This document shows, piece after piece, positions 1 through 10,238 of a stretch of DNA of 47,524 nt. Position 1 is the stretch's first letter. Every line of letters starts with the position of its first letter. This stretch comes from Oscillatoriaceae cyanobacterium M33_DOE_052. Its GTDB lineage: Bacteria; Cyanobacteriota; Cyanobacteriia; Cyanobacteriales; Laspinemataceae. The position numbers and the translations under genes are program-made. The stretch lies in the NCBI GenBank assembly GCA_015296065.1, contig DVDU01000299.1, forward strand, positions 1 to 47,524. The letters run 5' to 3'. A model generated the notes under the pieces. The model saw nothing but the letters and a program-made list of their open reading frames with translations, was not told the DNA's origin and ran no database searches.

Positions 1-393
1 CGCTATTTACAATGTTGTATGTGTCAAAAAATTAGTTATGTTCATTGGTTTGAGGATATGACGTTTTTTGAATAATTTAGGCATCAAAGACATAAGTGTA
101 ATTTTTTATGTAAAGTTTTGTATCGACATTCAACATTTCTGGGGATTTGATATCAGTTGTGAGCAGCTCGGATTGGCAATAATAGCGATCGCACTAATTC
201 TGCCACCGACCCATCAGAAAATTTGATTTTGGCTGGTTTCCTGTCATGGACAGGGATAAATTGATGGCTCAATGAGTGGTCTCACCCCCCATTAAGTATA
301 AATATGGGAAATTATCCAGCTAGAGCGACGGCCAAAATGCAGATCCGGTGTTGTATCGTCGCCTAACCAGGGGCGGCAAGGAAGAGAAAGCCG
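1..393. other. Gene-free AT-rich stretch
   Basis: I see no supportable gene in this stretch. It is AT-rich up to about 170 and contains a HIP1 palindrome, GCGATCGC, at 185-192, which is typical of cyanobacterial genomes. The left end could hold the downstream region of a gene lying outside the window. Confidence 0.5.
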
Positions 394-603
394 TCAGCGA
401 TGCAAGCGGGGCGATCGGGCTTCAAGAGGCAGAGGTTGATCAATATATCCCGTGAAAGACAAATAATTTAGATGCCCTGCCCCTAACTCATCCCAAATCC
501 GACCTTGAATCAGGGATTTGGCAGTATTTTGCCGAAGCTGGAAGCCACCATAAAGCATTTTAGCTTCAAGATAGCAAAATCGCCCATAGGTTCTACTCAT
601 CAA
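394..603 (-). CDS. Possible small hypothetical protein (69 aa)
   Basis: This 69-residue reading frame begins with two consecutive ATG codons. A GGAGGGG stretch lies about 10 bases upstream on the minus strand, which would serve as a ribosome binding site. The protein is mixed and slightly basic, with a central stretch reading like a folded domain (residues about 8-40), and no signal peptide or membrane segment. I do not recognise a family. The neighbourhood is decayed, so this could also be a fragment of a larger lost gene. The ribosome binding site is the main argument for it. Confidence 0.35.
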   Translation of the reverse strand: MMSRTYGRFCYLEAKMLYGGFQLRQNTAKSLIQGRIWDELGAGHLNYLSFTGYIDQPLPLEARSPRLHR

Positions 604-1357
604 ATTTTATCCCCTCCATCGCATAGTTGCATAAATGGATATTTTCTCTGCCAAAGCCACCACCTATAACCAGAATAGTCAGGAGAGGCTATCACCTCAA
701 TCATCAATCTCACACTCGCCATCACCCTCCCCCAACTCACCCGCACAGAAGCAGCCGACTCCTTGATTCATTTATACTCCATACTCCTGGGTGGGTATTG
801 GTGGCGAAAAACGCCAGATCTGTCAAGCAGGACAGGCGATCGGACTCCTAGCATCCCCCCTCAGAGTGCCAATCGGGAAATCATGGCCAAACCCTTGCCC
901 CGTCTGATGACCGGGTAAGCCGCGCCTCCCCGAAATTAATAAAAATTAACAGCTCCAATTTTCATACATTCTTTAGCATTCCCCCATATGTTATCGCCTA
1001 CCCCTAAACCCACAAAATCTTTACCAAATCTACCCCAAATACCATCAAGATAGAGCCGATTCATTAACCCGAAACAAATCCCGGTCAATCAACCCTAGGG
1101 TTTCTGCCAAAACCCTAGCAGGCACTTTGTGGTACAAAGGAAGGATAGAGGGAAGTAGCTTTTTGCCGAGCAACCGAGAATCGCGGCTAGTTGGTACTGG
1201 GCACTGGGAACAGATCTGGTGTGGTGCTGGCCCCCTGTGATGTTTGCCCGTGCTTTCCCCCGGCAAATTGAATTGGATGGTGGTGTTAACCATGTGGCTG
1301 GTGGCAGGATATTGCTTTTTTCATTAACTGGAGCGAGCCAAACAAGGATAATCCTGT
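604..1357. other. Gene-poor, apparently decayed region
   Basis: No convincing gene is present. A plus-strand frame around 700-910 reads like a protein fragment but has no start or ribosome binding site. An 82-residue minus-strand frame at 1045-1293 also has protein-like composition, particularly its last 40 residues, but I cannot assign it. With a frameshifted kinase directly downstream, the simplest view is that the region holds gene remnants. Confidence 0.4.
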
Positions 1358-2270
1358 ATGGAATTGAAAAGTAAAAGTGGCCAGCGCGGTTCTTTGTCTT
1401 TGACAGAAAACGCCTCCAATCGTCAATTATATCTACTTCTGGAAGAGCCGAAATTTGTCAAGATTTTGGCCTTAATTTTGGGAGCAGTTTTCGCTTTATT
1501 TGCCGCCGCTAATTATCGGGAACAACAAACCCCAAAAAATTTACCCATATTAGAGAAGCCTCAGCACAATTGGGAGTTGTTAAACTCAATTTAGTGCCAT
1601 TGCAGCCAACCGCATATACAATGACAATTCAAAACCGGGCGATTGCCATTAAATTTGATGCCTATTTGAGCCAAGAAAAATCGCTTAACGCCCAATTAGA
1701 GGCTGATTTAAAACATATCACCCAAGCCGCCAATCAAGTGACGGAATCAGGGACTTTTGACTGGCAATTACCACCCTTGGAAGCAGCGGGAGAATTAGCG
1801 GAGTCGCTGAAGATGATGGAGGCAATGCAGTTAGCAGCGGAACGAGTGCGAGAGATTGTACTCACATTGAAAAATTTCTCCCGCGTCGATGAAGGGGTAG
1901 CCCAGCCGTCAACTTGCATAAGTGCCTGGATAGCACCCTGCTAATTTTGCCAAATCGGATTAAGCATGGGTTTCAAATTGTGCGCCACTACGGGAATTTA
2001 CCGACGATTGAAGGATATCCCGGCTTACTATCCCAAGTATTTATCAATCTTCTCAGTAATTCTTTGGATGCCCTGGAAGAGAAGGGGTCGGATCAGGAGA
2101 TTAAGGAAATCACGATTACTACTTCGCTACTGGACGAGGATGCAGTAGAAATCCGCATCGCTGATAATGGACCGGGAATATCCGGTGACGATCGGGACAA
2201 GATGTTTAAAACTTTCTTGACGACTAAACCGCAAGGAGTGGGGACGGGTTTGGGGTTGGCGAACCGGTAG
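1358..2270 (+). pseudogene. Sensor histidine kinase, frameshifted and truncated
   Basis: Three overlapping frames read in order as parts of one cyanobacterial histidine kinase. 1358-1594 gives an N-terminus with one hydrophobic segment (residues about 34-51). 1570-1944 gives a linker ending in the helix that follows the phosphoacceptor region, with the family-typical wording RVREIVLTLKNFSRVDE. 1914-2270 gives the HATPase domain with its N box (NLLSNSLDAL), DNGPGIS and GTGLGLA. A single lost base near 1908 restores PVNLHKCLDSTLLIL if put back. A second frame change lies near 1550-1570. The H-box phosphoacceptor segment is not visible, and the protein stops inside the G2 motif where an interspersed repeat (2267-2290) begins. 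It is almost certainly non-functional. Confidence 0.82.
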
Positions 2271-2290
2271 GTCGGCGTAGCCATCGCCCT
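2267..2290. repeat. Interspersed GTAGGT-GGCGTAGCCATC repeat, copy 1
   Basis: The sequence GTAGGTCGGCGTAGCCATC begins exactly where the kinase pseudogene ends. Its inverted near-copy occurs at 3642-3660 (GATGGCTACGCCCACCTAC). The placement suggests the repeat arrived at, or created, the truncation point. Confidence 0.6.
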
Positions 2291-2325
2291 TCCCGTCAAG
2301 CAAAACCCCACCTCGGAACTAGCCC

Positions 2326-2358
2326 AAAAAAATTGAACTCGCCCGAGACAGGCGAGTT
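2326..2358 (-). terminator. Rho-independent terminator of prs
   Basis: On the minus strand, downstream of prs, AACTCGCC and GGCGAGTT pair over a 7-base loop (2336-2358). A run of seven T residues follows (2326-2332). A second hairpin, GGCAATG paired with CATTGCC (2372-2402), lies between it and the stop codon. Confidence 0.75.
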
Positions 2359-2419
2359 GCTAGCAGCAACAGGCAATGAGTAATTCCAGATTACCCATTG
2401 CCGATGCTCACTCTACAGA

Positions 2420-3412
2420 TTAGCGGAACATACTGCTAACCGAACTATCTTCATGCACACGCCAGATAGTTTCTCCGAGCAAATTAGCCGTAGAAAGTAC
2501 CTTAAGCTGAGGAAAGCGTCTGTCTTCGGAAACGGGGATCGTGTTAGTCACGATCACCTCTTCAAACAAGCCGCCAGAGAGGCGATCGGTCGCCGGGGGA
2601 GAAAACACCGCATGAGTAGCACAAGCATAAACTTGCCTAGCTCCCTCCTTGCGGAGTAAACGAGCCCCCTCAGAGATCGTGCCTGCAGTATCGATCATGT
2701 CATCCACGAGAACCGCCGTTTTGCCTTTCACATCCCCAATCACGTTCATAACTTCCGCAACGTTATGAGCTTGGCGGCGCTTGTCGATAATTGCCAGAGG
2801 AGCATCGTTTAACTTTTTCGCAAAAGCTCTCGCACGCGCCACCCCCCCCACATCCGGCGACACTACCACAATATCCTTGAGTTCCTTACTTTTGAGGTAG
2901 TCCAAAATTACCGGTGAAGCATATACATGGTCAAATGGGATGTCAAAATAGCCTTGGATTTGGTCTGAGTGCAAATCCATTGCCAGAATCCGACTGGCTC
3001 CCGCCTTGACCATCAAGTTCGCCACCAGCTTAGCGGAGATTGACTCTCGGCCCGCCGTTTTGCGATCTGCCCGGGCATAGCCGTAATAAGGAATCACCGC
3101 TGTGATTTGCCGAGCTGACGCCCTGCGGCAGGCATCAATCATGATCAGTAATTCCATCAGGTGATCGTTGACCGGCTGGCACGTAGGCTGAATCAAGTAA
3201 ACATCGCACCCCCGGATTGATTCCTGAATTTGGATGTAAAGTTCTCCATCAGCAAACTTTTTCCGCACCATTGGGCCGAGGTCTATCCCCAGGTAGCGAG
3301 CTACTTCTTGAGCCAGGGGGACATTGGCAGATCCAGAAAACAGCCGCAGACGGCTATGATGGCCAACGTTTGCCACAGTCGGCGGAAGGGTTAAGGTAGC
3401 AGAACGAATCAC
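2420..3412 (-). CDS. prs: Ribose-phosphate pyrophosphokinase
   Basis: This cytosolic enzyme makes 5-phosphoribosyl-1-diphosphate (PRPP) from ribose 5-phosphate and ATP, feeding purine, pyrimidine, histidine, tryptophan and NAD synthesis. The 330-residue length fits class I PRPP synthases. The N-terminal domain carries KFADGELYIQIQESIRG, and the loop DLHSDQIQGYFDIP follows at about residue 146. The flexible loop region DVGGVARARAFAKKL and the PRPP-binding motif AVLVDDMIDTAGTI are intact. The start used here, MIRSATLTLPP, leaves the normal short N-terminal extension. The gene stands alone, followed by a strong terminator at 2326-2358. No neighbour suggests an operon. Confidence 0.97.
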   Translation of the reverse strand: MIRSATLTLPPTVANVGHHSRLRLFSGSANVPLAQEVARYLGIDLGPMVRKKFADGELYIQIQESIRGCDVYLIQPTCQPVNDHLMELLIMIDACRRASARQITAVIPYYGYARADRKTAGRESISAKLVANLMVKAGASRILAMDLHSDQIQGYFDIPFDHVYASPVILDYLKSKELKDIVVVSPDVGGVARARAFAKKLNDAPLAIIDKRRQAHNVAEVMNVIGDVKGKTAVLVDDMIDTAGTISEGARLLRKEGARQVYACATHAVFSPPATDRLSGGLFEEVIVTNTIPVSEDRRFPQLKVLSTANLLGETIWRVHEDSSVSSMFR

Positions 3413-4248
3413 AACAGCCCCTCAAAGCACGTTCGTTTATGGCCATCTTATCATCTATTTCTCGAGAGATTTTCTATAAGATTTCTTAAATTTTCTCAGA
3501 AACAAGTCAAAAGAGGGCACCGGCAGGGGGAAGTAGGGGCGAACTATTCGGCGCCGCAGCTATTTTAGGCAGACATTGGGGCAGCAGTAAAGAGCGGATC
3601 TTAAGTCCGAGCAATTTGGGCACTACCGCACCAGGCAGAGGTGATGGCTACGCCCACCTACAGGTTCCACACGGTATCCCGTCGGGGATCGATACATACC
3701 AAGGGAGTAACCCACTCGATCGAGTCCGATCGCCCCCGATCTTCTCGGAGGCAATCCATCATACCAGAGCCCCCGCACCATTGGAGAAATATCCGGCGCC
3801 AGGAACATCCCGCCCCGGCCAATCTTCCGGCGGGATGACGGAGCCAGCAAATTTTCCATCTATCTAATTCACCAGTAGTTTGATCAGCTTAAAACACCCC
3901 ATTAACCAAAACATCAACGGGGCGATGAAAACCCAAGATCAAATCACCCTGGGACCCCATCAAAAAACTGTTTTAAGAACAATAAATTAGTAAACACAGC
4001 CCACAGAGCGGATCTAATCTAACTGCCAGGAGCAGAAATCGCCAATATACGGCTCCACAGACTTCGCCTCCAGCCCATCACCGGCTAAGCTGATAATGGC
4101 AAAACCGGGGCAGAAATCCTCATCGCCAAACGGAACAGCTAACGCCATTATAAAGACCCTTTCCCAGAAATGCCACCCCTACTGGACCTGATGGGAACTG
4201 CCAGAATATAGTTAAGACCCCTTGAATGATCCAATCTCCCATACCGCC
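3413..4248. other. Long intergenic region between prs and a kinase gene
   Basis: About 830 bases without a supportable gene. Open frames at 3616-3867 on both strands are mutual shadows, have no ribosome binding site and are rich in Pro, Arg and Gly. The region contains an inverted near-copy (3642-3660) of the repeat that ends the histidine kinase pseudogene. I see no tRNA or recognisable structured RNA. Confidence 0.5.
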
Positions 4249-5271
4249 ATGCAATCACCAATTCCCAACGGCACCAGCCTCCAGAACCGTTATCGCCTCC
4301 GGCAAATTTTGGGACAAGGGGGATTTGGCCGCACCTATTTGGCTGAGGACCGAGGAAGGTTTGACGAACTCTGCGCCATCAAAGAATTTATTCCCGGTCA
4401 AACAAATCCCGCTTTTGGGCAAAAGGCGCGGGAACTATTCCAAAGAGAAGCCGCCATCCTCTACCAAATCGACCATCCCCAAATCCCTAAATTCCGCGCC
4501 CACTTCGAGCAGGAGGGGCGGCTATTTCTGGTGCAAGACTACGTAGCCGGAAAAACCTATCGAAATCTGCTCCATGAGCGAAAAGCCAAAGGAGAGACTT
4601 TCTCAGAGGCGGAAATTCGGCACTTGATGGAAAAACTCTTGCCTGTACTTGATGCCATTCACCACCGGGGAATTATTCACCGGGATGTCTCTCCGGAAAA
4701 TATCATCTCCAGTGATGCTAGCGTCCCCGCTATAACCAGCAACGGCGTTGGCACCTCCCGGCCAGATATGTTGGGCGACCCCGTGTTGATTGACTTCGGA
4801 GTAGGCAAGGAATTAGCGGCTCAGACAGCCCGTGACAATGCCATCACCGCCGCATCTTTAGGCAAAATCGGCTATGCCCCAGCCGAACAAATCCAATCTG
4901 GTCGCGCCTATCCTAGCAGCGACCTCTACGCCTTGGCGGTAACTACGATCGTACTGCTCACCGGTGTGGAACCCCAACAACTGTTTGATGACACCTTACT
5001 TACCTGGCAGTGGGAAAAGTTTTTAATCCAGGATCTTAGTCCAGAATTAACCAACATTCTCAATCGGATGCTCCAGTTAAGACCAGGCGATCGGTATCAA
5101 ACCGCCAAAGAAGTCATCGCCGCCTTAGCGACAATCCCATCCCCCCTAAGAAATGCCCAACCCCCAGGGGGAGACGGGGAGACGGGGAGTGTGGGGAGTG
5201 TGGGGAGTAATCTTCCCCCTCTCCCCGTCACCCCATCACCCCGTCTCCCCGTCACCCCGTCTCCCCGTTAG
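4249..5271 (+). CDS. Serine/threonine protein kinase, short form
   Basis: A Hanks-type kinase domain fills nearly the whole protein. Numbered from a possible TTG start at 4222, the glycine loop GQGGFGRTYLA is at 31-41, the ATP-binding lysine at 54, the catalytic HRD at 153-155 and DFG at 191-193. The catalytic loop reads HRDVSPEN, so the usual lysine after the aspartate is serine, a variant I associate with a bacterial kinase subgroup. ATG 4249 is preferred over the upstream TTG; neither has a clear ribosome binding site. There is no membrane segment or sensor domain. The last 35 residues are Pro/Gly/Ser-rich and encoded wholly by a GC-rich octamer array (5168-5271), which also supplies the stop codon. 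The original C-terminus may have been replaced. Confidence 0.85.
   Translation: MQSPIPNGTSLQNRYRLRQILGQGGFGRTYLAEDRGRFDELCAIKEFIPGQTNPAFGQKARELFQREAAILYQIDHPQIPKFRAHFEQEGRLFLVQDYVAGKTYRNLLHERKAKGETFSEAEIRHLMEKLLPVLDAIHHRGIIHRDVSPENIISSDASVPAITSNGVGTSRPDMLGDPVLIDFGVGKELAAQTARDNAITAASLGKIGYAPAEQIQSGRAYPSSDLYALAVTTIVLLTGVEPQQLFDDTLLTWQWEKFLIQDLSPELTNILNRMLQLRPGDRYQTAKEVIAALATIPSPLRNAQPPGGDGETGSVGSVGSNLPPLPVTPSPRLPVTPSPR
5168..5271. repeat. GC-rich octamer array with conserved core, coding
   Basis: Units of the type GGGGAGAC, then a GTGTGGGGAGTAATC core, then units TCACCCCG and TCTCCCCG, form a long imperfect hairpin inside the 3' end of the kinase gene. The 30-base segment 5193-5222 recurs exactly, in inverted orientation, at 13284-13313 upstream of accB. 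Confidence 0.85.
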
Positions 5272-5288
5272 GGGGTCCAAGAGTATGC

Positions 5289-5936
5289 CTAAGCCTTATT
5301 GCTTTCGATCGCCCATCGCGCCAGTTCGGTGCGGTTGTGCAAGCTAGTTTTCGCTAACATACTGGAAACATGGCTTTCGATCGTCCGCTGGCTGACATTC
5401 ATCACCTCAGCGATTTCTCGGTTGGACATCCCCCGAGCCACTAGCTGTACCACCTTCATTTCCGTGGGAGTCAGCTCCACGTCAAAAGGCACCTTGATTT
5501 TGGGGGTGCTATCCGATCGTCTCGTTTGTTGCTGCATCAGGCGAGAAGCCTGTTTCAGGGATGATTCCACCTGGGCCACCAATTCTTCGGGTTCAAAAGG
5601 TTTCACCATATACACGTCCGCCCCGGTACTCAAACCCTTAACCCGGTCTTGGCTTTGACCCTTTGCCGAAAGAAACAGCACCGGAATCCAGTTAGTACGG
5701 GCATCTTCCCGAATCTGCTTCACAAATGAATAACCGTCCATTTCCGGCATCATCACATCGCAAATAATCATATCTGGAATCTCCTTAGTCAGGATTTCCA
5801 TTGCCGAGCGACCGTTGTCAGCCGTCATCACTTCATAGCCGCGAAATTCCAGATAATCCTTAACGAGCAATATCAGGTTAGGATCGTCATCAATCAGTAG
5901 CAGTCGTTTTGGCTCGCCTAATGTAGTTCCCGTCAT
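5289..5936 (-). CDS. Response regulator, receiver plus LuxR-type HTH
   Basis: The protein has 215 residues. A receiver domain carries an acidic pocket (IDDD, 15-18), the phosphoacceptor D60 in IICDVMMPEMDG and the conserved lysine K112 in VKPFEPEE. A LuxR/NarL helix-turn-helix follows at about 148-210 (LTPTEMKVVQLVARGMSNREIAEVMNVS). It should be a phosphorylation-dependent transcription factor. The architecture matches the cyanobacterial/plastid Ycf29 group of LuxR-type regulators, but I do not assign the symbol. No histidine kinase gene is adjacent; the nearest, at 1358, is a pseudogene. It converges on the kinase gene, with only 17 bases between the stop codons. The regulator at 22949 has the same architecture. 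Confidence 0.92.
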   Translation of the reverse strand: MTGTTLGEPKRLLLIDDDPNLILLVKDYLEFRGYEVMTADNGRSAMEILTKEIPDMIICDVMMPEMDGYSFVKQIREDARTNWIPVLFLSAKGQSQDRVKGLSTGADVYMVKPFEPEELVAQVESSLKQASRLMQQQTRRSDSTPKIKVPFDVELTPTEMKVVQLVARGMSNREIAEVMNVSQRTIESHVSSMLAKTSLHNRTELARWAIESNKA

Positions 5937-6274
5937 ATTTTACTCTCGCCCAAAAGCGAATTGATTTCTATAGTTCAGCCAGCTTCTTTTAAGATTCCTG
6001 CTTTCTCAGAACCAGTTGGAAAGCAGCTATTATTCAATTTAATTCACCGCTATCAATGCCAGATTAACTCCAGCTTTCAGCACCCATCTCAAAATAATAT
6101 AGCACTTGCCTGAATATCTAATTTAAGCTCTGTAATTATATCAGATTTCCCTACATAAATCTACCTCTTCTAATTTACCAGCTACCAATTGTGGCCACCA
6201 ACCCATAACCATAACCCTTGTCAGATCACACCTAGACTCCCATACCACCATCATCAATCCCTGCAGCCGATCGA
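5937..6274. other. Intergenic region, no gene seen
   Basis: About 340 AT-rich bases upstream of the response regulator and downstream of the ferredoxin-like gene. Both genes are on the minus strand, so the promoter of the regulator should lie here. I see no ORF, tRNA or strong hairpin. Confidence 0.4.
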
Positions 6275-6796
6275 TTATTCTCCAGACCGAGGGGCTGTGG
6301 CAGTCGGCCACATTGGCAAAGGGTGCGTAACAAAGGCGTACTCTTGTACAACCTGATTGCCGATTAAATGTTCTTGAATTATGCGCTCAATTACCGGGGG
6401 GGTAGCGGAATGATACCAAACCCCATCGGGATAAACCACCACGATCGGACCTTGAGCGCAAACCCGCAGGCAGTTGGCTTTAGTGCGAAATACATAAGGT
6501 GGGCTGGGGTCAGAAGGGTGAGCCGGTGATGGGACCCCGGCAGGTTGGCTTAGGCGCAGTTCTTGGAGGCGTCGTTTTAGGTAGTTCCACGCCTCGATAC
6601 CCATTTCTTGCGAGCAGCACAGAGGTTTAGTCTGGTTCGCACAGATAAACAGATGGCGTTGAATTTGGGTCAGACCCAAACTCTGAACGCTAACTGCCAA
6701 GAGATTGTTGCTGGTTCCCTCTGGGGACTCGGGTTCGGTCTGGGTGGGGCTGCCACTGGGGGCCGCCTTTACGGGATTGGGGGGTTGTTCTGTCAT
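6275..6796 (-). CDS. Thioredoxin-like 2Fe-2S ferredoxin domain protein
   Basis: The 173-residue protein contains the thioredoxin-like ferredoxin fold seen in NuoE-type subunits and clostridial-type ferredoxins. Candidate ligands are C52 and C60/C61 ([10 protein letters not shown]) and C109 and C113 (CLRVC). The middle reads HLFICANQ and later [25 protein letters not shown], typical of the cyanobacterial (2Fe-2S) ferredoxin family. The first 40 residues are a Pro/Ser/Glu-rich tail without a signal peptide, so it should be cytosolic. The linker at 84-100 is also Pro-rich. The partner is unknown. The gene is divergent from groESL, sharing a 377-base upstream region containing a C-rich octamer tract (6902-6950). 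Confidence 0.85.
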   Translation of the reverse strand: MTEQPPNPVKAAPSGSPTQTEPESPEGTSNNLLAVSVQSLGLTQIQRHLFICANQTKPLCCSQEMGIEAWNYLKRRLQELRLSQPAGVPSPAHPSDPSPPYVFRTKANCLRVCAQGPIVVVYPDGVWYHSATPPVIERIIQEHLIGNQVVQEYAFVTHPLPMWPTATAPRSGE

Positions 6797-6901
6797 TACC
6801 GCCAGAATATGACTCTCTAGTAAATGGGAATCCCGGATTTTCCGTGGTCAGGTTTCCATTCATCATACTATTTCCCGTCCCAAAAATCCCCCCAGGCATT
6901 G

Positions 6902-6950
6902 CCTCCCCATCGCCCCATCCCCCCGTCTCCCCGTCTCCAAGTCCCCCCAG
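6902..6950. repeat. C-rich octamer tract
   Basis: Short units of the CATCGCCC and CGTCTCCC type occur here. They are related to the octamer arrays at 5168-5271 and 13182-13352, in the shared upstream region of the ferredoxin-like gene and groES. Confidence 0.6.
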
Positions 6951-6971
6951 GGGCGTCAAACCGATAGGAAA

Positions 6972-6987
6972 GTTCGGGAACCCGTAC
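6972..6987 (+). promoter_or_regulatory. K-box of the groESL operon
   Basis: GTTCGG-GAAC-CCGTAC matches every fixed position of the cyanobacterial K-box consensus, GTTCGG-NNAN-CCNNAC. That element is known to give light- and heat-responsive groE transcription independent of HrcA. It lies just upstream of the predicted -35 box. I did not find the companion N-box (GATCTA) nearby. Confidence 0.8.
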
Positions 6988-6998
6988 AAAAAAATCAC

Positions 6999-7027
6999 TT
7001 GCCGCCAGTGGAGGTAGTCGGCTAAAT
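6999..7027 (+). promoter_or_regulatory. Predicted groESL promoter
   Basis: A -35 like TTGCCG (6999-7004) and a -10 like CTAAAT (7022-7027) are separated by 17 bases. The CIRCE operator starts at the last base of the -10 box, so repressor binding would block initiation. Confidence 0.6.
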
Positions 7028-7053
7028 TAGCACTCAGGATATGAGAGTGCGAA
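7027..7053 (+). promoter_or_regulatory. CIRCE operator (HrcA binding site)
   Basis: TTAGCACTC, 9 bases, then GAGTGCGAA: the inverted repeat bound by the heat-shock repressor HrcA, with one mismatch from the consensus right arm GAGTGCTAA. It lies about 120 bases upstream of groES and overlaps the predicted transcription start. Confidence 0.95.
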
Positions 7054-7173
7054 CTCCAGATTCCCAGGTTAGAAGCCTGCGAATCTGATGTTACCGGATA
7101 TCTCCACTGCTAGAGCCACTGGCACGGAGATGCCGGAAAGCAAAAAGCAATTTGTTGTAGGAGAGGATTTTGT

Positions 7174-7485
7174 ATGGCAGCTGTATCTCTTAGCGTCTCC
7201 ACTGTGAAACCCCTGGGCGATCGCGTATTCGTCAAGGTGAGTGCTTCTGAGGAAAAAACTGCTGGTGGCATTTTACTGCCCGACACCGCCAAAGAAAAGC
7301 CCCAAGTAGGCGAAGTAGTGCAAGTCGGCCCCGGCAAGCGGAACGATGACGGATCCCGTCAACCCCTAGAAGTCAAAGTGGGTGACAAGGTTCTCTACTC
7401 CAAGTATGCAGGCACTGACATCAAATTAGGCAGCGAAGATTACGTCCTGCTCGCCGAAAAAGACATTTTGGCAGTGGTGGGCTAA
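7174..7485 (+). CDS. groES: Co-chaperonin GroES
   Basis: The 103-residue protein is full length for the 10-kDa chaperonin that caps the GroEL ring during ATP-driven folding in the cytosol. It has the N-terminal [14 protein letters not shown], the mobile loop [20 protein letters not shown] (about 27-46), and the C-terminal [35 protein letters not shown] ribosome binding site lies just upstream. It is first in the groESL operon, 144 bases ahead of groEL. Control should be through the K-box, promoter and CIRCE element at 6972-7053, giving dual HrcA and light/heat regulation. Confidence 0.98.
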   Translation: MAAVSLSVSTVKPLGDRVFVKVSASEEKTAGGILLPDTAKEKPQVGEVVQVGPGKRNDDGSRQPLEVKVGDKVLYSKYAGTDIKLGSEDYVLLAEKDILAVVG

Positions 7486-7578
7486 TCCCCGATCGTCATT
7501 CATTCATCATCTCTAACTTGTCATTTGCCAGCAACTATCAGCAAGTGACAAGGCCGAAAAGATAACTCGAACCATTAA

Positions 7579-9261
<1,683 letters not shown>

Positions 9262-9325
9262 TTAGTCCTTCGTGATTAGTCCTTGGTCATTTGTTCTTTC
9301 ACCCATGACCGATGACTAATGACCA

Positions 9326-9360
9326 GTAGGGTGGGCATTGAATGCCCACCCTACTTTTAT
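9326..9360 (+). terminator. groEL terminator, also a dispersed palindrome
   Basis: A perfect 13-base-pair stem (GTAGGGTGGGCAT paired with ATGCCCACCCTAC), loop TGA, followed by TTTTATTT. The core GGGTGGGCA/TGCCCACCC recurs at 33448-33474, so this terminator is built from an interspersed palindrome. Confidence 0.85.
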
Positions 9361-9501
9361 TTGCATCTCGCCCTTAAAGTCCCTCTCCCCCTTCTGGTCG
9401 AGGGATTTAGGGTGAGGGCTGACCAATGCTTAACTGATTTAAGTCCGAGCCCAATCCCATTTTTATTTGCAATCACTATAACGATCGCCAAATTTCCCTA
9501 A

Positions 9502-10062
9502 TTACACTGAATAATTTTGAATTATTTGGCAAAGGTGAGCATAAACCTTATCTAATTCCATAAAATAAGTTGTTTCCGATATTTCATCAGCCGCCACAAA
9601 AAATAGCGTAATACCGGGCATGGTGCAGGTTTCTGATTCCAGAATATCGCTGCCTAACACCACTTTTACCGGATTTTCAGGTAGTTGCGAGTTAGTCAGA
9701 TCCGCCAAGTCTTGTAAAATCTGAAATAGGCGGCGGTAATCATTGTCATCTCGCGGGAGCATGGCAACATATCTTGGCCGCATCGCCGCATCGGGGGTAG
9801 ATAAATGCCCTTGACAACTAGAATAAGTTATGCAGTTGAATTTTAAGATTAAAGCTACAGTAAGGTCTCTTACTCCCGGTTCGATGGATTTTTTAAAGTA
9901 ACGATGGTATTTAGAAAGTGCGGGAGAATCGCAACAGGCAGAAGTGCCATCAGTATTGATGTTGCCTTGGGGACTTTGTTTGAAAACTTCATCGGGATTG
10001 ACTTCTACAAATCTGTCCTCCCAATTAGCGATGAATGCCTCGATTCTGCTTAAATATGTCAT
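9502..10062 (-). CDS. Hypothetical protein (186 aa)
   Basis: I do not recognise this family with confidence. The protein is soluble, acidic at both ends and has no signal peptide or membrane segment. It has two notable spots: CCDSP at about 42-46, and LKFNCITYSSCQGHLST at about 93-109, followed by RPRYVAMLPRD. The SSCQGH wording resembles Cys-rich active-site segments in small enzymes (for example the SSCSG motif of TYW3-like proteins), but that is a loose resemblance. It is a single gene converging on groEL. Its 5' neighbour, the DUF2993 gene, is divergent. Coding looks real from the length and amino acid make-up. Confidence 0.7.
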   Translation of the reverse strand: MTYLSRIEAFIANWEDRFVEVNPDEVFKQSPQGNINTDGTSACCDSPALSKYHRYFKKSIEPGVRDLTVALILKFNCITYSSCQGHLSTPDAAMRPRYVAMLPRDDNDYRRLFQILQDLADLTNSQLPENPVKVVLGSDILESETCTMPGITLFFVAADEISETTYFMELDKVYAHLCQIIQNYSV

Positions 10063-10238
10063 TTTTACTTGGGTTGGTTGCCGTGGTTTGGATGGGAACG
10101 CCTGGTATGGTGGAAATTAGATGATCATCTCGCTACTTAATGTACCGGTAGGGATCATGGAGGTGGTGAGGGGGGCAGTGACGGGAGAATTCGGTTTAAA
10201 ATTACTGTTGATTATGTCCTTGGGGGCTGGCTGGTGAT

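Noticed and set aside
627-851. 74-residue plus-strand open frame
   Set aside because: It has no ribosome binding site and is His/Pro/Arg-rich; another frame over the same bases looks slightly more protein-like, so neither is supportable.
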